From Cercis canadensis (taxonomy: Eukaryota > Streptophyta > Magnoliopsida > Fabales > Fabaceae), in contig QAOA01001003.1 in NCBI GenBank assembly GCA_003255065.1, positions 321,756 through 385,755 of the forward strand: a stretch of 64,000 nt of DNA, given 5' to 3'. The notes under the pieces were generated by a model. It saw nothing but the letters and a program-made list of their open reading frames with translations, was not told where the DNA came from and made no database searches. Made by a program: the position numbers and the translations under genes. This document shows positions 22,841 through 34,600 of the stretch, piece after piece; the first letter of the stretch is position 1, and each line of letters begins with the position of its first letter.

Positions 22841-25800
22841 ACCTTCCTCCCTTCAGAACCAGACAGAGAACTCTACCCCCAGCATTCCTCTTCCCTTTTC
22901 CAACAAAGTTACACAGTCCAAGAAGATTGCTGAGCATGAGTTTGACAAAGAGATCATGGACATTTTCAGGAAGGTGGAAGTCAATATCCCTCTCCTAGAA
23001 GCAATTAAACAGATTCCCAAGTATGCAAAGTTTCTGAAGGATTTGTGCACCCACAAGAGGAGGCTGAAGGGTAATGAGAAAGTAAGCATGACAAGAAACA
23101 TGTCAGCTATGATCCAACCTAACCTGCCATCAAAGTGCACGAATCCTGAGATATTTACCATTCCCTGCACCATTGGAGATAAGCAGTTCACAAATGCCAT
23201 GCTCGATCTGGGTGCTTCAATCAACGTGATGCCCAAGTCCATTTATTCATCATTGCAGATTGGAGAATAAAGCCTACTAGAGTGGTCATTCAGCTTGCCA
23301 ATAGAAGTACAATATATCCTATAGGACTTCTCGAGGATGTCTTGGTTAGGGTAAATGATTTAATTTTTCCAGCTGACTTTTATGTGTTAAATATGGAGGA
23401 TGAGTTTACATCTGGACATGTCCCCTTGATCTTAGGTAGACCCTTCCTCAAAACTGCTAAAACCATAATTGATGTGCATGTTGGTACCTTTTCCATGGAG
23501 TTTAGTGATACTGTAATTCATTTTAATTTATTTGATGTCGTGAAACATCCTTTGGAAGAGCATTCAGTTTTCCAAATAGATGTAATAGACTTGCTAGTTG
23601 ATGATATGCATGCTGATTTGGTAGCCACATTTCCTAATATAGTCGACCTTATAGATACTTTAGAGTGTTCTGAATGTGCTGATTGCAATGGAAGTTGTGT
23701 TGCATGTACTAAAATTTCTAAATATATGGGATATGATAAGATTATTTTGGAGCATAGTGCAGAACTTGCAAGTGTTGTTGAGCTTCAAATAGCAGATTTG
23801 GTTTCTCCAACCAAATTAGTCCTTTTTGTGCAGCAGCCACTTACCCTAGAGCTGAAACCGTTACCTGACAACCTCAAGTATGCCTTTCTAGAAGAAAAAG
23901 AGAAGCTGCCAATAATCATAGCCAATAATTTGCAACCTAAACAGGAAGAGAAGTTGTTGCAAATTTTGAAGCAGCGGAAGATAGCCATCGAATGGACACT
24001 TGCAGACATTCTTGAAATTAGCTCTTCCACTTGCATGCATCAAATTTTATTGGAGGAAGAAGCTAAACCAATGAGGCCACCCCATCGACGACTTAGCCTT
24101 TTGATTCTGGATGTGGTAAAGAAAGAAGTGAGCAAATTGTTATAAGCTAGAATTATTTACCCCATTTTAAACAACAAATGGGTAAGTCCAGTGCAAGTGG
24201 TTCCTAAGAAGAGTGGCATAACTGTAGTAGCCAATGAGAAGAACGAGTTGATTTCCACTAGAATGCAGAACAGTTAGCGAGTTTGTATTGATTATAGAAG
24301 ACTCAACCAAGTGACAAGGAAGGATCACTTCCCTCTACCCTTCATTGATCATATGCTAGAGAGGTTGGCAGGGAAGTCCCATTACTGCTTCCTAAATGGC
24401 TTCTTAGACTATTTTCAGATTCACATAGCCCCAGAGGATCAGGAGAAGACTACCTTTATCTGTCCATTCAGCACATTTGCATATAAGAGGATGCTCTTTG
24501 ACCTTTGTAATGCCCCTAGTACATTCCAGCGGTGTATGGCGAGCATTTTTTCTGATTTTTTAGAACAATGCATGGAAGTATTCATGAATGACTTTACTGT
24601 TTATGGCTCCTCTTTTGATGCATGTTTAGACAGCCTTGCTAGAGTACTTGATAGATGCATTGAGACTAACCTTGTTCTTAATTTTGAGAAATGTCACTTC
24701 ATAGTAGAACAAGACATAGTTCTAGGGCATGTAGTTTCTAGCGAGGGAATTGAAGTAGATAAAGCTAAAATTGATGTTATTGCCTCTTTACCCTACCCCA
24801 CGTGTGTGCGGGAAGTGCGTTCTTTTCTTGGTCATGCAGGGTTTTATAGGCGATTCATCTAGGACTTCAGCAAGATTGCCCTTTCATTGTCTAGACTTCT
24901 CCAAAAAGAAGCAGAGTTCGAATTTGATAGGTAGTACAGTGTGGCCTTTGATCAACTGAAGCAGAGTCTTACTTGCCCTCTCCCATCATTCAACCACCTA
25001 ACTAGGAGCTTCCTTTTGAATTGATGTGCGATGCTTCCAACTTTGCAGTAGGCGCTGTTCTTTCACAGCGAGTGGACAAGCTGTCCCACGTGATTTATTA
25101 TGCATCTCGCATGTTGGATGTTGCCCAAGTGAATTACACCACCACTGAGAAATAGCTTCTTGTTGTTGTTTTTGCTTTAGATAAATTTCATGTATATTTA
25201 CTTAATTCTAAAGTAATTACTTTCTCTGACCATGCAGCTTTGAAGTACTTGTTCAAGAAGCCAGATGCGAAGCCTTGACTTATTAGGTGGATGTTGCTCT
25301 TCCAAGAATTCGACCTTGAGATCAGAGATAAAAGCGGAGCTGAGAACTTGGTGGCAAATCACTTAAGCCGGATTACACTGACCTTGGATAGCCTTCCCAT
25401 GAGGAAGACCTTCCCAGATGAGTAGCTTTATCAGTTGCAAGGTAAAGATCCTTGGTACGCTGACTTGGTAAATTACTTAGTTGTTTTTGAGTTACCTGCT
25501 TATTTTAAGAAGCATCAAATAGATAAGCTTAAAAGTGAAGTTAAACATTATGTGTGGGATGACCTCTATTTGTGGAAATTGTGTAGTGACCAAGTCATTA
25601 GGATGTGTGTGCCTGGACATGAGTTTAAGTTTGTTTTACAATTTTTTCATACTTCTGCATATGGTGGTCATTTTGGACCTCAACGCACTGCTAGAAAAAT
25701 TTTAGACTCTGCACTATATTGGCTTACCTTATTTCATGATGTATACATCTTTTGTAAGCATTGTGCACAATGCCAATGGACAGGAAATATTTCCCGTAGG

Positions 25801-26732
25801 AATGAAATGCCTCAACAGAGATATTTGATGTCTGGGGTATTGATTTCATGGGTCTTTTTCCCAGTTCTTTTAGTTTTGTGTATATTCTATTAGCTGTGGA
25901 TTATGTTTCTAAATAAGTAGAGGCGAAGGCCACCTGGACTAACAATTCTTGTGTTGTCTTAGATTTTCTCAGGACTCACATTTTTTGTAGGTTTAGCATT
26001 CCAAGAGCCATCATTAGTGACCAAGGCTCTCACTTCTGCAATAGGCATATGGCGGCTTTGTTAAGAAAGTATGGTGTGGTGCATAAGGTGTCGACCCCTT
26101 ATCATCCAGAAACCAATGGACAAGAAGAAGTGTCCAATAGGGAGATCAACCAGATTCTAGAGAAGATTGTCTGACCCAACAGACAAGACTGGAGCATGCA
26201 TTTGAATGATGCATTGTGGGCTTATAGGATTGCCTACAAGACCCCTATAGGCATGTCGCCTTATAGGCTTGTCTTTGGCATGGCGTGTCACCTTTTAGTG
26301 GAGATAGAACATAAGGCATATTGGGCAGTGAAGCAGTACAATTTTAACTTAGCCCAAGTCGGATCCCTAAGGAAGCTCCAACTGCAAGAACTTGAAGAAA
26401 TCCGGTTTGAGGCTTCTGAGAACTCCCGGATCTATAAAGAGAAAACCAAGGCTATTCATGACAAGATGGTGGTGAGGAAAGAGTTTCACATTGGTCAGAA
26501 AATGCTGCTCTATAACTCACGTCTCAAGCTAAAGCCCAGTAAGCTTCATTCTAGATGGATGGGTCCTTTTGTGGTTACTCATATTTTTTTCTTATGGTGC
26601 AGTTGGATCAAGAATGAGGCTACCTACAAGACCTTTCCAGTGAACGAACAGCGGCTAAAGCCTTTTTATGAGGGTTTTCAAGAGCAATTGGTGGAAGATG
26701 TGCACTTGTATGTTGCCATCTATGAGACTTAA
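22841..26732 (+). pseudogene. Athila pol (PR-RT-RNase H-IN), broken
   Basis: The aspartic protease motif LDLGASINVMP lies near 23200-23235. A frameshift follows near 23275. The reverse transcriptase runs from about 23900 to 24862 with VCIDYRRLN-type and FDLCNAPSTFQR motifs. Its catalytic loop reads FMNDF at 24581-24595, so one of the paired Asp residues is Asn. RNase H (MCDASNFAVGAVL, SDHAALKYL) covers about 25020-25375. Integrase follows with the H2C2 zinc motif (HTSAYGGHFG, CKHCAQCQ) near 25650-25790, core motifs ISDQGSHF and PYHPETNGQ near 26010-26115, and a C-terminal part to 26732. At least ten stops or frame changes are present. Confidence 0.9.
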
Positions 26733-27016
26733 ACCCACAGATTGTTTTCTTTCTCCTTCTCTTTTATTTTTATTGTCCTGCATTTACTGTTTACTATGTG
26801 TTTCACATTGAGGACACTGCAAAAATTTAAGTGAGGGGGAGGGATTAGCCTGCTGTGCTATTTTTATGTTTTTTCTGTTTATTGTTTTTACGTTTATGTT
26901 TTTGTTTTCTATTTTGTTCACTGTTTTATGTTTTTTGTTTAATTTTCTGTTTTCTGTTTTATGTTTAGTTTTATGTTTTCTATGTTTTTAAATTTTCTGT
27001 TTGTTGTTTTCTATCA
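26733..27016 (+). other. Athila post-pol non-coding DNA with an internal purine tract
   Basis: GTGAGGGGGAGGGATTAG near 26831-26848 resembles the purine-rich tract often found shortly after Athila pol. T-rich sequence follows up to the MITE. Confidence 0.5.
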
Positions 27017-27025
27017 TTTAAATTT

Positions 27026-27575
27026 GGCTTAATTGTAATTTTGGTCCCCCTATTTTAACCACTTGAACGTTTTGGTCCCCCTTCTTTAAAAATGAACTAT
27101 TGAGTCCCTCTATATTTATAAAATGTACAAGTTTAGTCTATTTATCTTTAAGTCAAAATTCTTAGATTTATTTCAAGGTGTAAAGTTCTCTGATTCATAA
27201 TCCTACCTTTCAGATTGAAGTGTTACATCTTATGAACCTCCTCACTAAATTTTAGCTCGATCTAACAGTGAGACTCAACCCAAAATATGAAAATCATAAG
27301 TTTTCATCTAACCAAAAATTTAGACTTTTTCATCGTTAGATCGAGCTAAAATTTAATGGGAAGATTCACAAGACATAGCTCTTCAATCTGAACAGTGGGA
27401 TTATGAATTAGAGAACTTTACACCTTGAAATAAACCTAAGAATTTTGACTTAAAGATAAATGGACTAAACTTGTACATTTTATGAATATAGAGGGACTCA
27501 ATAGTTCATTTTTAAAGAATGGGAACCAAAACGTTCAAGTGGTTAAAATAGGAGGATCAAAATTGTAATTAAGCC
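27026..27575. mobile_element. Foldback MITE, Mutator-type, 9-bp TSD
   Basis: The element starts GGCTTAATTGTAATTTTGGT and ends in the near-exact reverse complement. Each arm is about 242 bases (27026-27268 and 27334-27575) with a loop of about 65 bases, so almost the whole element is a hairpin. TTTAAATTT flanks it at 27017-27025 and 27576-27584. A 9-bp duplication with long TIRs is the Mutator superfamily signature. It has no coding capacity. It inserted into the Athila element, so it is the youngest layer at this spot. Confidence 0.92.
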
Positions 27576-27584
27576 TTTAAATTT

Positions 27585-28709
27585 TTGTTTTATGTTTTCT
27601 TTTTAAAATTTTCTAGTTCTTTCCAATTAAATAAAGAGTTGTGAAGAGAATAGTTTGAAGCAATTTGGGTTCTAAAGTTGCTACAACATGAATGGATAAT
27701 AAATCTTGCTTCTTGAATTTAAGTGGTATGGCAACAAATTTGATTTGGATGAGTTGATTTTTGGTAGTCTTATAGCTGTGAGGATTTGAGCCATATGTCA
27801 TGATTCTTTCTTGTGTGTTTTCATCTATCAAGTTGTCACTCTAGAACTTGTTCTGATTCTTAGTTGAGATTACAATTGCACATGCATGCATAAAAGTGAT
27901 TGAAGCATTCCTTTCTTTGAGAAGCTACTTGACCAAATAGCTAACCTTGATGTTATCCTTTGATTAGCCCTTCTTAAGCCTAATTATCTTTTCCTTCATG
28001 TGTAGCTCATTACAAGTCTAAGTGTAAAACCATGTCTTACTCAACCCTTAAGAATTGAAGAGCATTGCATTAAATAAAAGAAAAAGGGAGTGAATTCTTC
28101 CAAAATAGCATCAAGTTGTGGCTGATTTGTCAAGAGTTAAGAGTTTGAAAAAAAAAAAATCGAAAAAAAAGCAGCAGCAAAAGAATAAGTTGTTTTGGGA
28201 AAAGTATGAGAATTGAAGCCCAAAAGTCAAAGATGCATAAGTTGTTTAAATGTTTCCATAATCAATGCTCTTGTGATTCCTTGGGTGCCTTAGCCATTTT
28301 TCCATATTATTGTCATTCATTTACCTTACCCTATTACAACCCTTTCAAAGTCCTTTTGATTTGTGTTATACATGTGACATAGGTAGTGGAGATTGAGATG
28401 ATGAACAAGCTTATGGTAGTGTGATTTTGATAAGATGAATTGGAGAGAAACACCTACCTTAGACACTTGAGAGAATTGAGAGCATACATAAATCTTGTGA
28501 GAGGCTATCCACTTTGATTCATTCTTATAAAATAACATTGCCATGCTATTTGTTTTCTAGTTGTCAAGAAAGGTTATTTCATGAATATTGTTATTTCTTT
28601 GAGTTTGACTTGTTCTCTTACTTTTGTTCTTTTGCATTCTTGATTTGATTGGAGAGAGTTGTTTCTTTTCCTAGTTGGTTCTGTGATTTTGCCCAGGAGC
28701 GCAAAAGGT
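27585..28709 (+). other. Athila 3' non-coding region
   Basis: The DNA between the MITE and the polypurine tract holds no recognisable coding frame. An env-like ORF, present in some Athila elements, is not seen. Confidence 0.6.
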
Positions 28710-28725
28710 TAAGTGTGGAGGAATT
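28710..28725 (+). promoter_or_regulatory. Athila polypurine tract
   Basis: AAGTGTGGAGGAATT immediately precedes the 3' LTR start TGATAAG. It is the expected plus-strand primer position. Confidence 0.82.
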
Positions 28726-29971
28726 TGATAAGACAATATTTTTATATTATTTGTTTCCTTTATATTTAGTCTTTAACGTGTATTTCTGCTGATTTTCATA
28801 GCTTATAGATGCATTTTGTAGATTTAGACTTGTTGGTGCTTATAGGATATTAATTGCATAATTGTTGATTTCTGGCACTGTTTACATTTTTCAGTATATC
28901 TTGAGCTACAGTTGTCCGATTGATGTGATTCTAGTTTTGTAGGAAAGCTGACAGAAAATTATACATTTCATATGAAGAGATCAGAAGCTGATTCTCACGT
29001 CTGGATAACTGAATTTCGCATGGAAGCAGTCCAGAATTTCGCATCCGCCCAACATTGACTTATTTCATTTATTGGGCTTGCTTATTGGACCAGCACTTGC
29101 TTATTGGGCCAGCACACATACCATTGCGCTTAGTCACATTTTTACCATTAGGGTTTAGGAAATTAGGATTATTTTATAATTAGGAAACTATTAGGAAACA
29201 TTAAAGGACGCAGCTAGTATTTATTCTTTAGTTGTTGAGAAAAATATGATTCCTGCTACTGTAATTCGTTTTTAGACCCTTTTTTGCTGTTTTTAAGCCT
29301 TTCATGGAGGGCTAAGTTCTTCTGTAATCGATTCAAGAGGAGCCAAACATATTAATCCAGAGTTCTTATGCTTCACAATCCGGGTTTGATTTAATGCAAA
29401 TTGATTATCTTCTTCTTATCTTCATGTGATTGAATTGTATTTTAATTGCATGTTTTATATGAATTTATTCGGTTGATTGGACTCATCACAATAATCAAAT
29501 TGCTAATCATATCTTAAAGGTCTTTGATATATGGTTAACTTGGAAAATTTGGTTCTTAAATTAATCTGGACTTAGTGATATAGAGCGGTTGCCTAGAGTC
29601 TTAATTCTGAGATTAATTGAATTCTGAATAGTATTCAGTAGAAATTATGAGTGTTACTATTAGGGATTCCAAGTAACATTCAACCAAGGGTTAAATCAGA
29701 TTTAGATTATCTTTAGTGAACAAGAATGGATTAATTAGGTTTGGTTGCATGCTTGAGTTGATTACATTCTCTTACCTTGATCAATTTTTGTTTTACTGCA
29801 TTCTGATTTCCTTGCCTATTGCATTCAACACAAACCCCCCTATTATGTTCACGTTTAAGTCTTAATAGATTAATTGTTTTGGTGAATCTTTGGGAGACGA
29901 CACTGATTGCATCCTATACTACAAATCTGTTACAATTAGTATTGTAATTTTGCACGGTTCGGCATCCGTCA
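28726..29971 (+). repeat. Athila 3' LTR (1246 bp)
   Basis: It matches the 5' LTR from TGATAAGACAATATT to CATCCGTCA and is followed directly by the second copy of CTTAT. Several dozen differences from the 5' LTR are visible, so insertion was not recent. Confidence 0.95.
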
Positions 29972-30089
29972 CTTATCAATATATTTAAAGTTATTAAGAT
30001 TACTAGAATTATGTCTAAGTTATGTTAGCTTTTATATTTTAATAGTTTATTGTTAATGTGTAATGTGTGTTAAACTTTTGAACAGATCA

Positions 30090-31467
30090 ATATGTCCCTG
30101 GATGATTGTAGAGATAATTCAAGCATTAAGAGCAGTACAAAATCAAGCAACTTGGATGATGATTTAGGAGACTTAATTATGATTCAATTAATCATGGAAT
30201 ATCAAAGGACCTTTGTTGACAAGATACCTTGTAGAACTTCTATGCTGATAGGAAGGATGTATACATTCGAAGTTTTGGTTGGCCATGAAGCTAGATGTTA
30301 TGATAGTTTTCGAATGGAGAAACATGTATTTTTGAACTTCTATGATGCTTTTAAAAAATGTGGCAAATTTGAAGGATGGTAAAAGAATAATTGTAGAGGA
30401 AGCAATGGCAATATTTTTTATTATAGTTTGTCATAGCTTGCCCCACAAAATTGTTGCAGAGCATTTTCAACATTCTCTTCATACAGTAAGCAAATGGTTT
30501 AGAAGAGTACTTAGAGCCATATACGTGTTGGGCACAACAATCATAAGACCTAGAAATCAAATGAGTACTCATAGACTCATTTTGGAGAATAAAAAAATAC
30601 TTTCCCTATTTTAAGGTTAGCATTTACTTCTAATCTTATTGTATTTTAATCAATGAATTTTTTAATTTAAAATAGTTTGTTTCTATTCTAGGATTGCATT
30701 GGTGCTATTGATGACACACATGTTGCTGCTTGGGCTCCTACAAGAAAACACACAGCCTTTCGTGGAAGAAAAGTTTTAGTAACACAAAACATGATGGCAG
30801 TGTGATTTTGATATGTTGTTCACCTTTGTGTATACTGGATGGAAAGGGACAGCAAATTATTCAAGGGTGTTTTTAGATGCCTTGAAGCCCGAAAACAATT
30901 TTCCTAAGCCTCATGAAGGTATATCAACAAATTAAAATATTGTTAATTAAAATGATATCTCATTATCATTTAAGTTATCTTATGAAAGTTCTTGTTTGTC
31001 TTTTAACATATCAATTTTATCTTGTTGATTCTGGTTATCCTAATATGCCTAGATATCTTGCTCCATATCATGGCCAAAGATACCATTTATAAGATTATCA
31101 TGGACAAAGTCGACCAAGAGGCAAGCAAGAATTGTTTAATTATAGGCACTCTTTGTTATGAAATGTTATTGAAAGGTGCTTTGGAGTATTGAAGGAAAGA
31201 TTTCCCATTTTAAAGTTAATGTCAAATTATCCAATAAGAAGACAAAGGCAAATTCCTATGGCTTGTTGCACTATTCATAACTTCATTAGGATACAACATG
31301 CCACAGATAGACTTTTTGAAGATTATTCTCAAGAAGGTGCAACAATACAAGGAGAACATGGTATAGGACATCAAGAAGGCATTGTTGTTGATGCTGCTCA
31401 GACTGCCCAAATGGCACAAGTTAGAGAAAACATTGCCAATGAAATGTGGGAAAGTAGAACTTGTTAG
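30090..31467 (+). pseudogene. Harbinger ORF2: DDE transposase, broken
   Basis: The reading starts at ATGTCCCTGG (30091-30092) after a splice-acceptor-like TTTTGAACAG. It passes FRMEKHVFLNF, shifts frame near 30370, then reads VEEAMAIFFI and VSKWFRRVLRAIY. A GT..AG intron (30615-30691) precedes DCIGAIDDTHVAAW with the first catalytic Asp. Later come DSGYPNMPRYLAPYHGQRYH with the second Asp and VIERCFGVLKERFPIL with the Glu, then CTIHNFIR near the C-terminus. These are the motifs of HARBI1/PIF-type DDE_Tnp_4 transposases. Stops and shifts near 30600, 30800, 31090 and 31160 make it inactive. Confidence 0.85.
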
Positions 31468-32250
31468 TATTATTTTTACATTAGAAAGGCTCTGATTACT
31501 AGAGGAAATTTTATTTGATTGATATGGATAAAGACACTATAGTTTAGTGACTGTTGTGGTTAAATCTTGTGTCCTTGCTTTTTTGGCTAAACATTGTGGC
31601 TTATGTCCCTGTTATCTAAGTTAAGAGGCTCAGCCATCATGGTTCAATCCTTAAACTATGTTGCTTAGTTCAGTGCCATTCTGATGATCTTGTACAACAA
31701 GTGATACTTTTCTTATGTTATTTTTATGTTGGATGAGTCATGGGAAGAATTGGACTAAAAAATAATTGAAGTGAGCTCGTGCAAATTTTTTATTGAATTT
31801 GATATGTGCAAATGTAAAAGTGATCTCAAAAAAAAAAAAAAAGATGTCAGAGTAATACTATATATATGTATGTATACATATACGTAATAAACAGTACCAT
31901 GAATAGTAAAATGAACAGTAATTTTAAAATAAAAGGGAAGCTAATCTAGCGGTAGTCCTCCAGAAAAGTAGGAAAAGGATTATGAATGAAAGTTCTTGAA
32001 ATTTAACTTAATATTAAACAAGATAAGACTTACAACTTTTGAAGTTCTTTTACAATCTTGAAACTTGCTTTGAAATCAAGTACAAAGAAAGTTTGAATAC
32101 ATAAAGAGAAGAGAAACTTTTACTAAGGCTAATGGAAGGTTTTCTAACTTCTACAGCTTATGACTTTTGAACATAAGAACTTAAAAACTTGTAACTTCTA
32201 TCTTGAGAGTGTCTTTTTATAGACTTAAGGGACGGACTTCAGAGATGTTG

Positions 32251-32251
<1 letters not shown>
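31468..32251. other. Harbinger 3' flank, non-coding
   Basis: No coding frame is recognised after the transposase. A poly-A run (31829-31843) and a TATG/TATA-rich stretch (31860-31890) occur. Confidence 0.5.

Positions 32252-32284
<33 letters not shown>
32252..32284. repeat. (TA)n microsatellite
   Basis: An uninterrupted run of about 16 TA units inside the 3' part of the Harbinger region. Confidence 0.95.
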
Positions 32285-32288
<4 letters not shown>

Positions 32289-32289
32289 A

Positions 32290-32555
32290 ATATGGAAATA
32301 AATTATCTAAAACCTTATTGAGAATGGACAAGAAACGTATAAAAAATATATTAACCAAAACATATTTTCATAATTTTCATTTTTTGAAATTTTTATACCA
32401 AACGTGTTTTCATTGTTTTCATCTTCTAAAAATAGTTTTCAGCTTTGCAAACTAAACATGTTTCCTAAAATTTAGAAACTGAAAATGAGAATGTATTTCA
32501 AGAAACAAAAAATGAAAATGGAAATAAGGAAACAATTTGCAAAAGCAAACAACCC
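32290..32555. other. Presumed right terminal region of the Harbinger element
   Basis: Repeated TTTTCATTTTT- and GAAAATGAAAA-like runs lead to GCAAACAACCCC at the edge. Such A/G- and T/C-rich subterminal runs are common at Harbinger ends. Exactly here the adjoining CACTA coding sequence breaks off. No matching left TIR was found, so the superfamily of this terminus is inferred from the enclosed ORFs. Confidence 0.5.
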
Positions 32556-33266
32556 CCTACATTCTCTATCTGCTCCATCATCATTGTAATACAACATACA
32601 TCCAGATGGACAACAATTTATTTTCTTATAGCCACACCCAAGTTGAGACACAAATTTCTTAGTTTGATAAAAATTATCAGGTATTCGATGATCCACAAAC
32701 AATACCTTATTTATCAATGTGATTATCTCATTAGTACACGCTTGAAGCATATTGTAATTAGATTTAATGCTTAACAATCTAACCACAATTGATAATATGG
32801 AGTGACTAACACATTTATCCCACAAAGGAGACTATGCAGCATATATAGCATATCATAAAAATTTGTTGAATCAGGATTAAGTTCCTCTAGTTCAGGGTCA
32901 AGATAGAAACTAGGGCCCCAACATCAATAACCATTCACTCATATGGATTCAAATCATTGAAAATTGATCAGCTTTGTAACCTCTTTCAAGAATTGGTGGT
33001 AATGTATCCTCATGATTATGCCAATATTAGTAATTTGTCTGGAAACATTTCCTATATAAATGTTGTCTTACTGCATCTAGCTCATGAAATCTCAAGCACT
33101 TACATTTTAAGCATGGACACCTAAATGTCCTTTTCCATTTAAACACCTCTAGTTCATTGGTAGCTAAAATAAATTCCTTAATGCCCCATATGAATTCATC
33201 TGATAACCTATTCCCCTGAGGATTTTTCCTATTGTACATCCAACGACGATGCTCAGGTATCTCCAT
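32556..33266 (-). pseudogene. CACTA TNP2 transposase, N-terminal part only
   Basis: From 33266 leftward the first 79 codons read MEIPEHRRWMYNRKNPQGNR, FIWGIKEFI and FRCPCLKCKCLRFH...HLYRKCF. This is the transposase-associated Cys-rich domain that opens TNP2-like CACTA proteins. After stops, the frame 32825-32556 encodes CVSHSILSIVVRLLSIKSNY, VDHRIPDNFYQTKKFVSQLG and INCCPSGCMLYYNDDGADREC, the start of the TNP2 (Transposase_21) domain. It then ends abruptly at the presumed Harbinger terminus. The catalytic remainder is not found to the left, so the element cannot move itself. Confidence 0.88.
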
Positions 33267-33422
33267 CTATTCAAACACTGAAATATGACTGGATTAAACA
33301 ATCTTTAAGAATTGCTCTCAACTTAAAGCTAAAACGGTATGGCTTCTATCCCATTCTTAAAGAGTGCTTCTCACTAAAATAAGCTTATACAAGTAACTAG
33401 TTCAATAAAATTTCAGCAACAC
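33267..33422. other. CACTA sequence upstream of TNP2
   Basis: A short non-coding spacer between the TNP2 start and the hAT-like element. It would be the 5' untranslated region of the minus-strand gene. Confidence 0.4.
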
Positions 33423-33430
33423 CTCCCCAT

Positions 33431-34592
33431 TAGGTGTGTAAGCAAACCGACTGAACTAAACCAAACCAAAATGATGGATTCAATCTATTTCTTGGTTTCT
33501 ATATCTAAAAACCGAATTGGTTAGTTCAGTTCTTGGTTTCAATGGAAAAAAAACAGAGACTAAACCAAACCGAGCATGTTAAAATGATGTCGTTTTAGTA
33601 GGTTTGAAGGGGTCTTTTCTCTAAAATCCATAGGTCCTCTCCTCTTTTCTTTTGGTCTCTCCCAGTCTCCCACTTTAACTGTTGAACACTTGAAGCTGAA
33701 ATCCCTAACTTCCTTTTCTCTCCTTATCACTCTCCCTTAGCCTCAGACTTCAATCCCTCGCCGGTCATTGTTGTCTCACCGATGACTCGCTCTCTGACCT
33801 CTGTTGTGTTGCTGTCTCAGTGTCTTGTTAGCATCGTGGCTCTCGTCTTCGGATATGCTCTCCGGATGTGAGCAAGCACAAACCCAGGGAGAACCAATGC
33901 ACTTCTGCATTTGTCAAGCACATCTAAGCTCATGTTCCCCTTGTAAGTTGCATAAACCTTTGGATCAAGATCAAGCATTAATTTTCGCTCTTTATTCTTA
34001 GCTGGCCTTGTTTGGTTTTCTCTAATTTCTGTGGACTTTTGTGCAATTTCTGAGAAAACTTTTGTCAAATGAGAGTGTGTTGCAGTTTCCAAACCACACA
34101 TCATTTTCTTTATTCTTGTTTTTTTTTCCCTTACTTTCCTTCAAAGTTCAAATGTAGTAGCTGCCTCTCTAATTTTCAAACCAAAATAGCTGATAGAATC
34201 TAACGGAAGACAAAGGGATCAAAAATTTCAAATGAAAGAAACAATAACATGAGAGAGAAAGGGGGTAGTAGGCTAGTAGCTAGCTATAGTGCAAGACAAA
34301 AAAGAAAAGTTCTTTCTCTTTCTTAGAGAATATAATATTTTATTTCATTGGTGTAAGAGGGTGATTTGAAATGAGGATAGAGAAGCTAACCTGCATATAA
34401 TTTGTTTTTTTTAGATCACACATTTCAGGGGGAAAATTTTATCTAACCAAACTGAGTTTGGTCAGTTTGGTTTGGTTCAATTTAAAAAAAAAAAAATACA
34501 AGAAACTGAACCGAACCAAACCAAATAGGCTTGGTTGGTTCAGTGTCAATTAGGGGTAAAAATTGAACCGAACTGGACCAATTATACCCCTA
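33431..34592. mobile_element. Non-autonomous hAT-like element, 8-bp TSD
   Basis: The left end is TAGGTGTGTAAGC and the right end, on the other strand, TAGGGGTATAATTGG, giving short, imperfect terminal inverted repeats. CTCCCCAT (33423-33430) and ATCCCCAT (34593-34600) flank it, an 8-base duplication with one change. Inside each end lie AAACCGAACCAAACC-type repeats, common in plant hAT elements. The middle has a C/T-rich stretch (33600-33800) with short ORFs on both strands, but no transposase. I do not consider the ORFs at 33804-34104 genes. Confidence 0.78.
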
Positions 34593-34600
34593 ATCCCCAT

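Larger units (their letters stand above)
19191..29971 (+). mobile_element. Athila-type gypsy LTR retrotransposon, complete, TSD CTTAT
   Basis: The 5' LTR spans 19191-20452 and the 3' LTR 28726-29971. Both start TGAT and end CATCCGTCA. CTTAT flanks the element at 19186-19190 and 29972-29976. An Asp-tRNA-type primer site, gag, protease, reverse transcriptase, RNase H, integrase and a polypurine tract follow in gypsy order. The wording of gag and the DLGASINVMP protease motif fit the Athila lineage. Many stops in each frame make it dead. The long region after pol (26733-28725) is non-coding apart from a MITE insertion; I see no env-like ORF. Confidence 0.95.
18116..32555 (+). mobile_element. PIF/Harbinger DNA transposon, split by an Athila retrotransposon
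   Basis: The two hallmark ORFs of this superfamily are present in the same orientation: a Myb/SANT-like DNA-binding ORF1 at 18116-19081 and a DDE transposase ORF2 at 30090-31467. A 10.8-kb Athila element lies between them with a clean 5-bp TSD, so the two halves once adjoined. The right terminus is put at 32555, where CACTA TNP2 coding sequence stops and GGGGTTGTTTGC (minus strand) begins. Harbinger-like subterminal runs of TTTTCATTTT type lie just inside. The left terminus is unresolved; the start given is that of ORF1. Confidence 0.75.

Noticed and set aside
33804-34104. Opposed ORFs of 65 and 95 codons
   Set aside because: They lie inside a non-autonomous hAT-like element, overlap each other and match no family I know.
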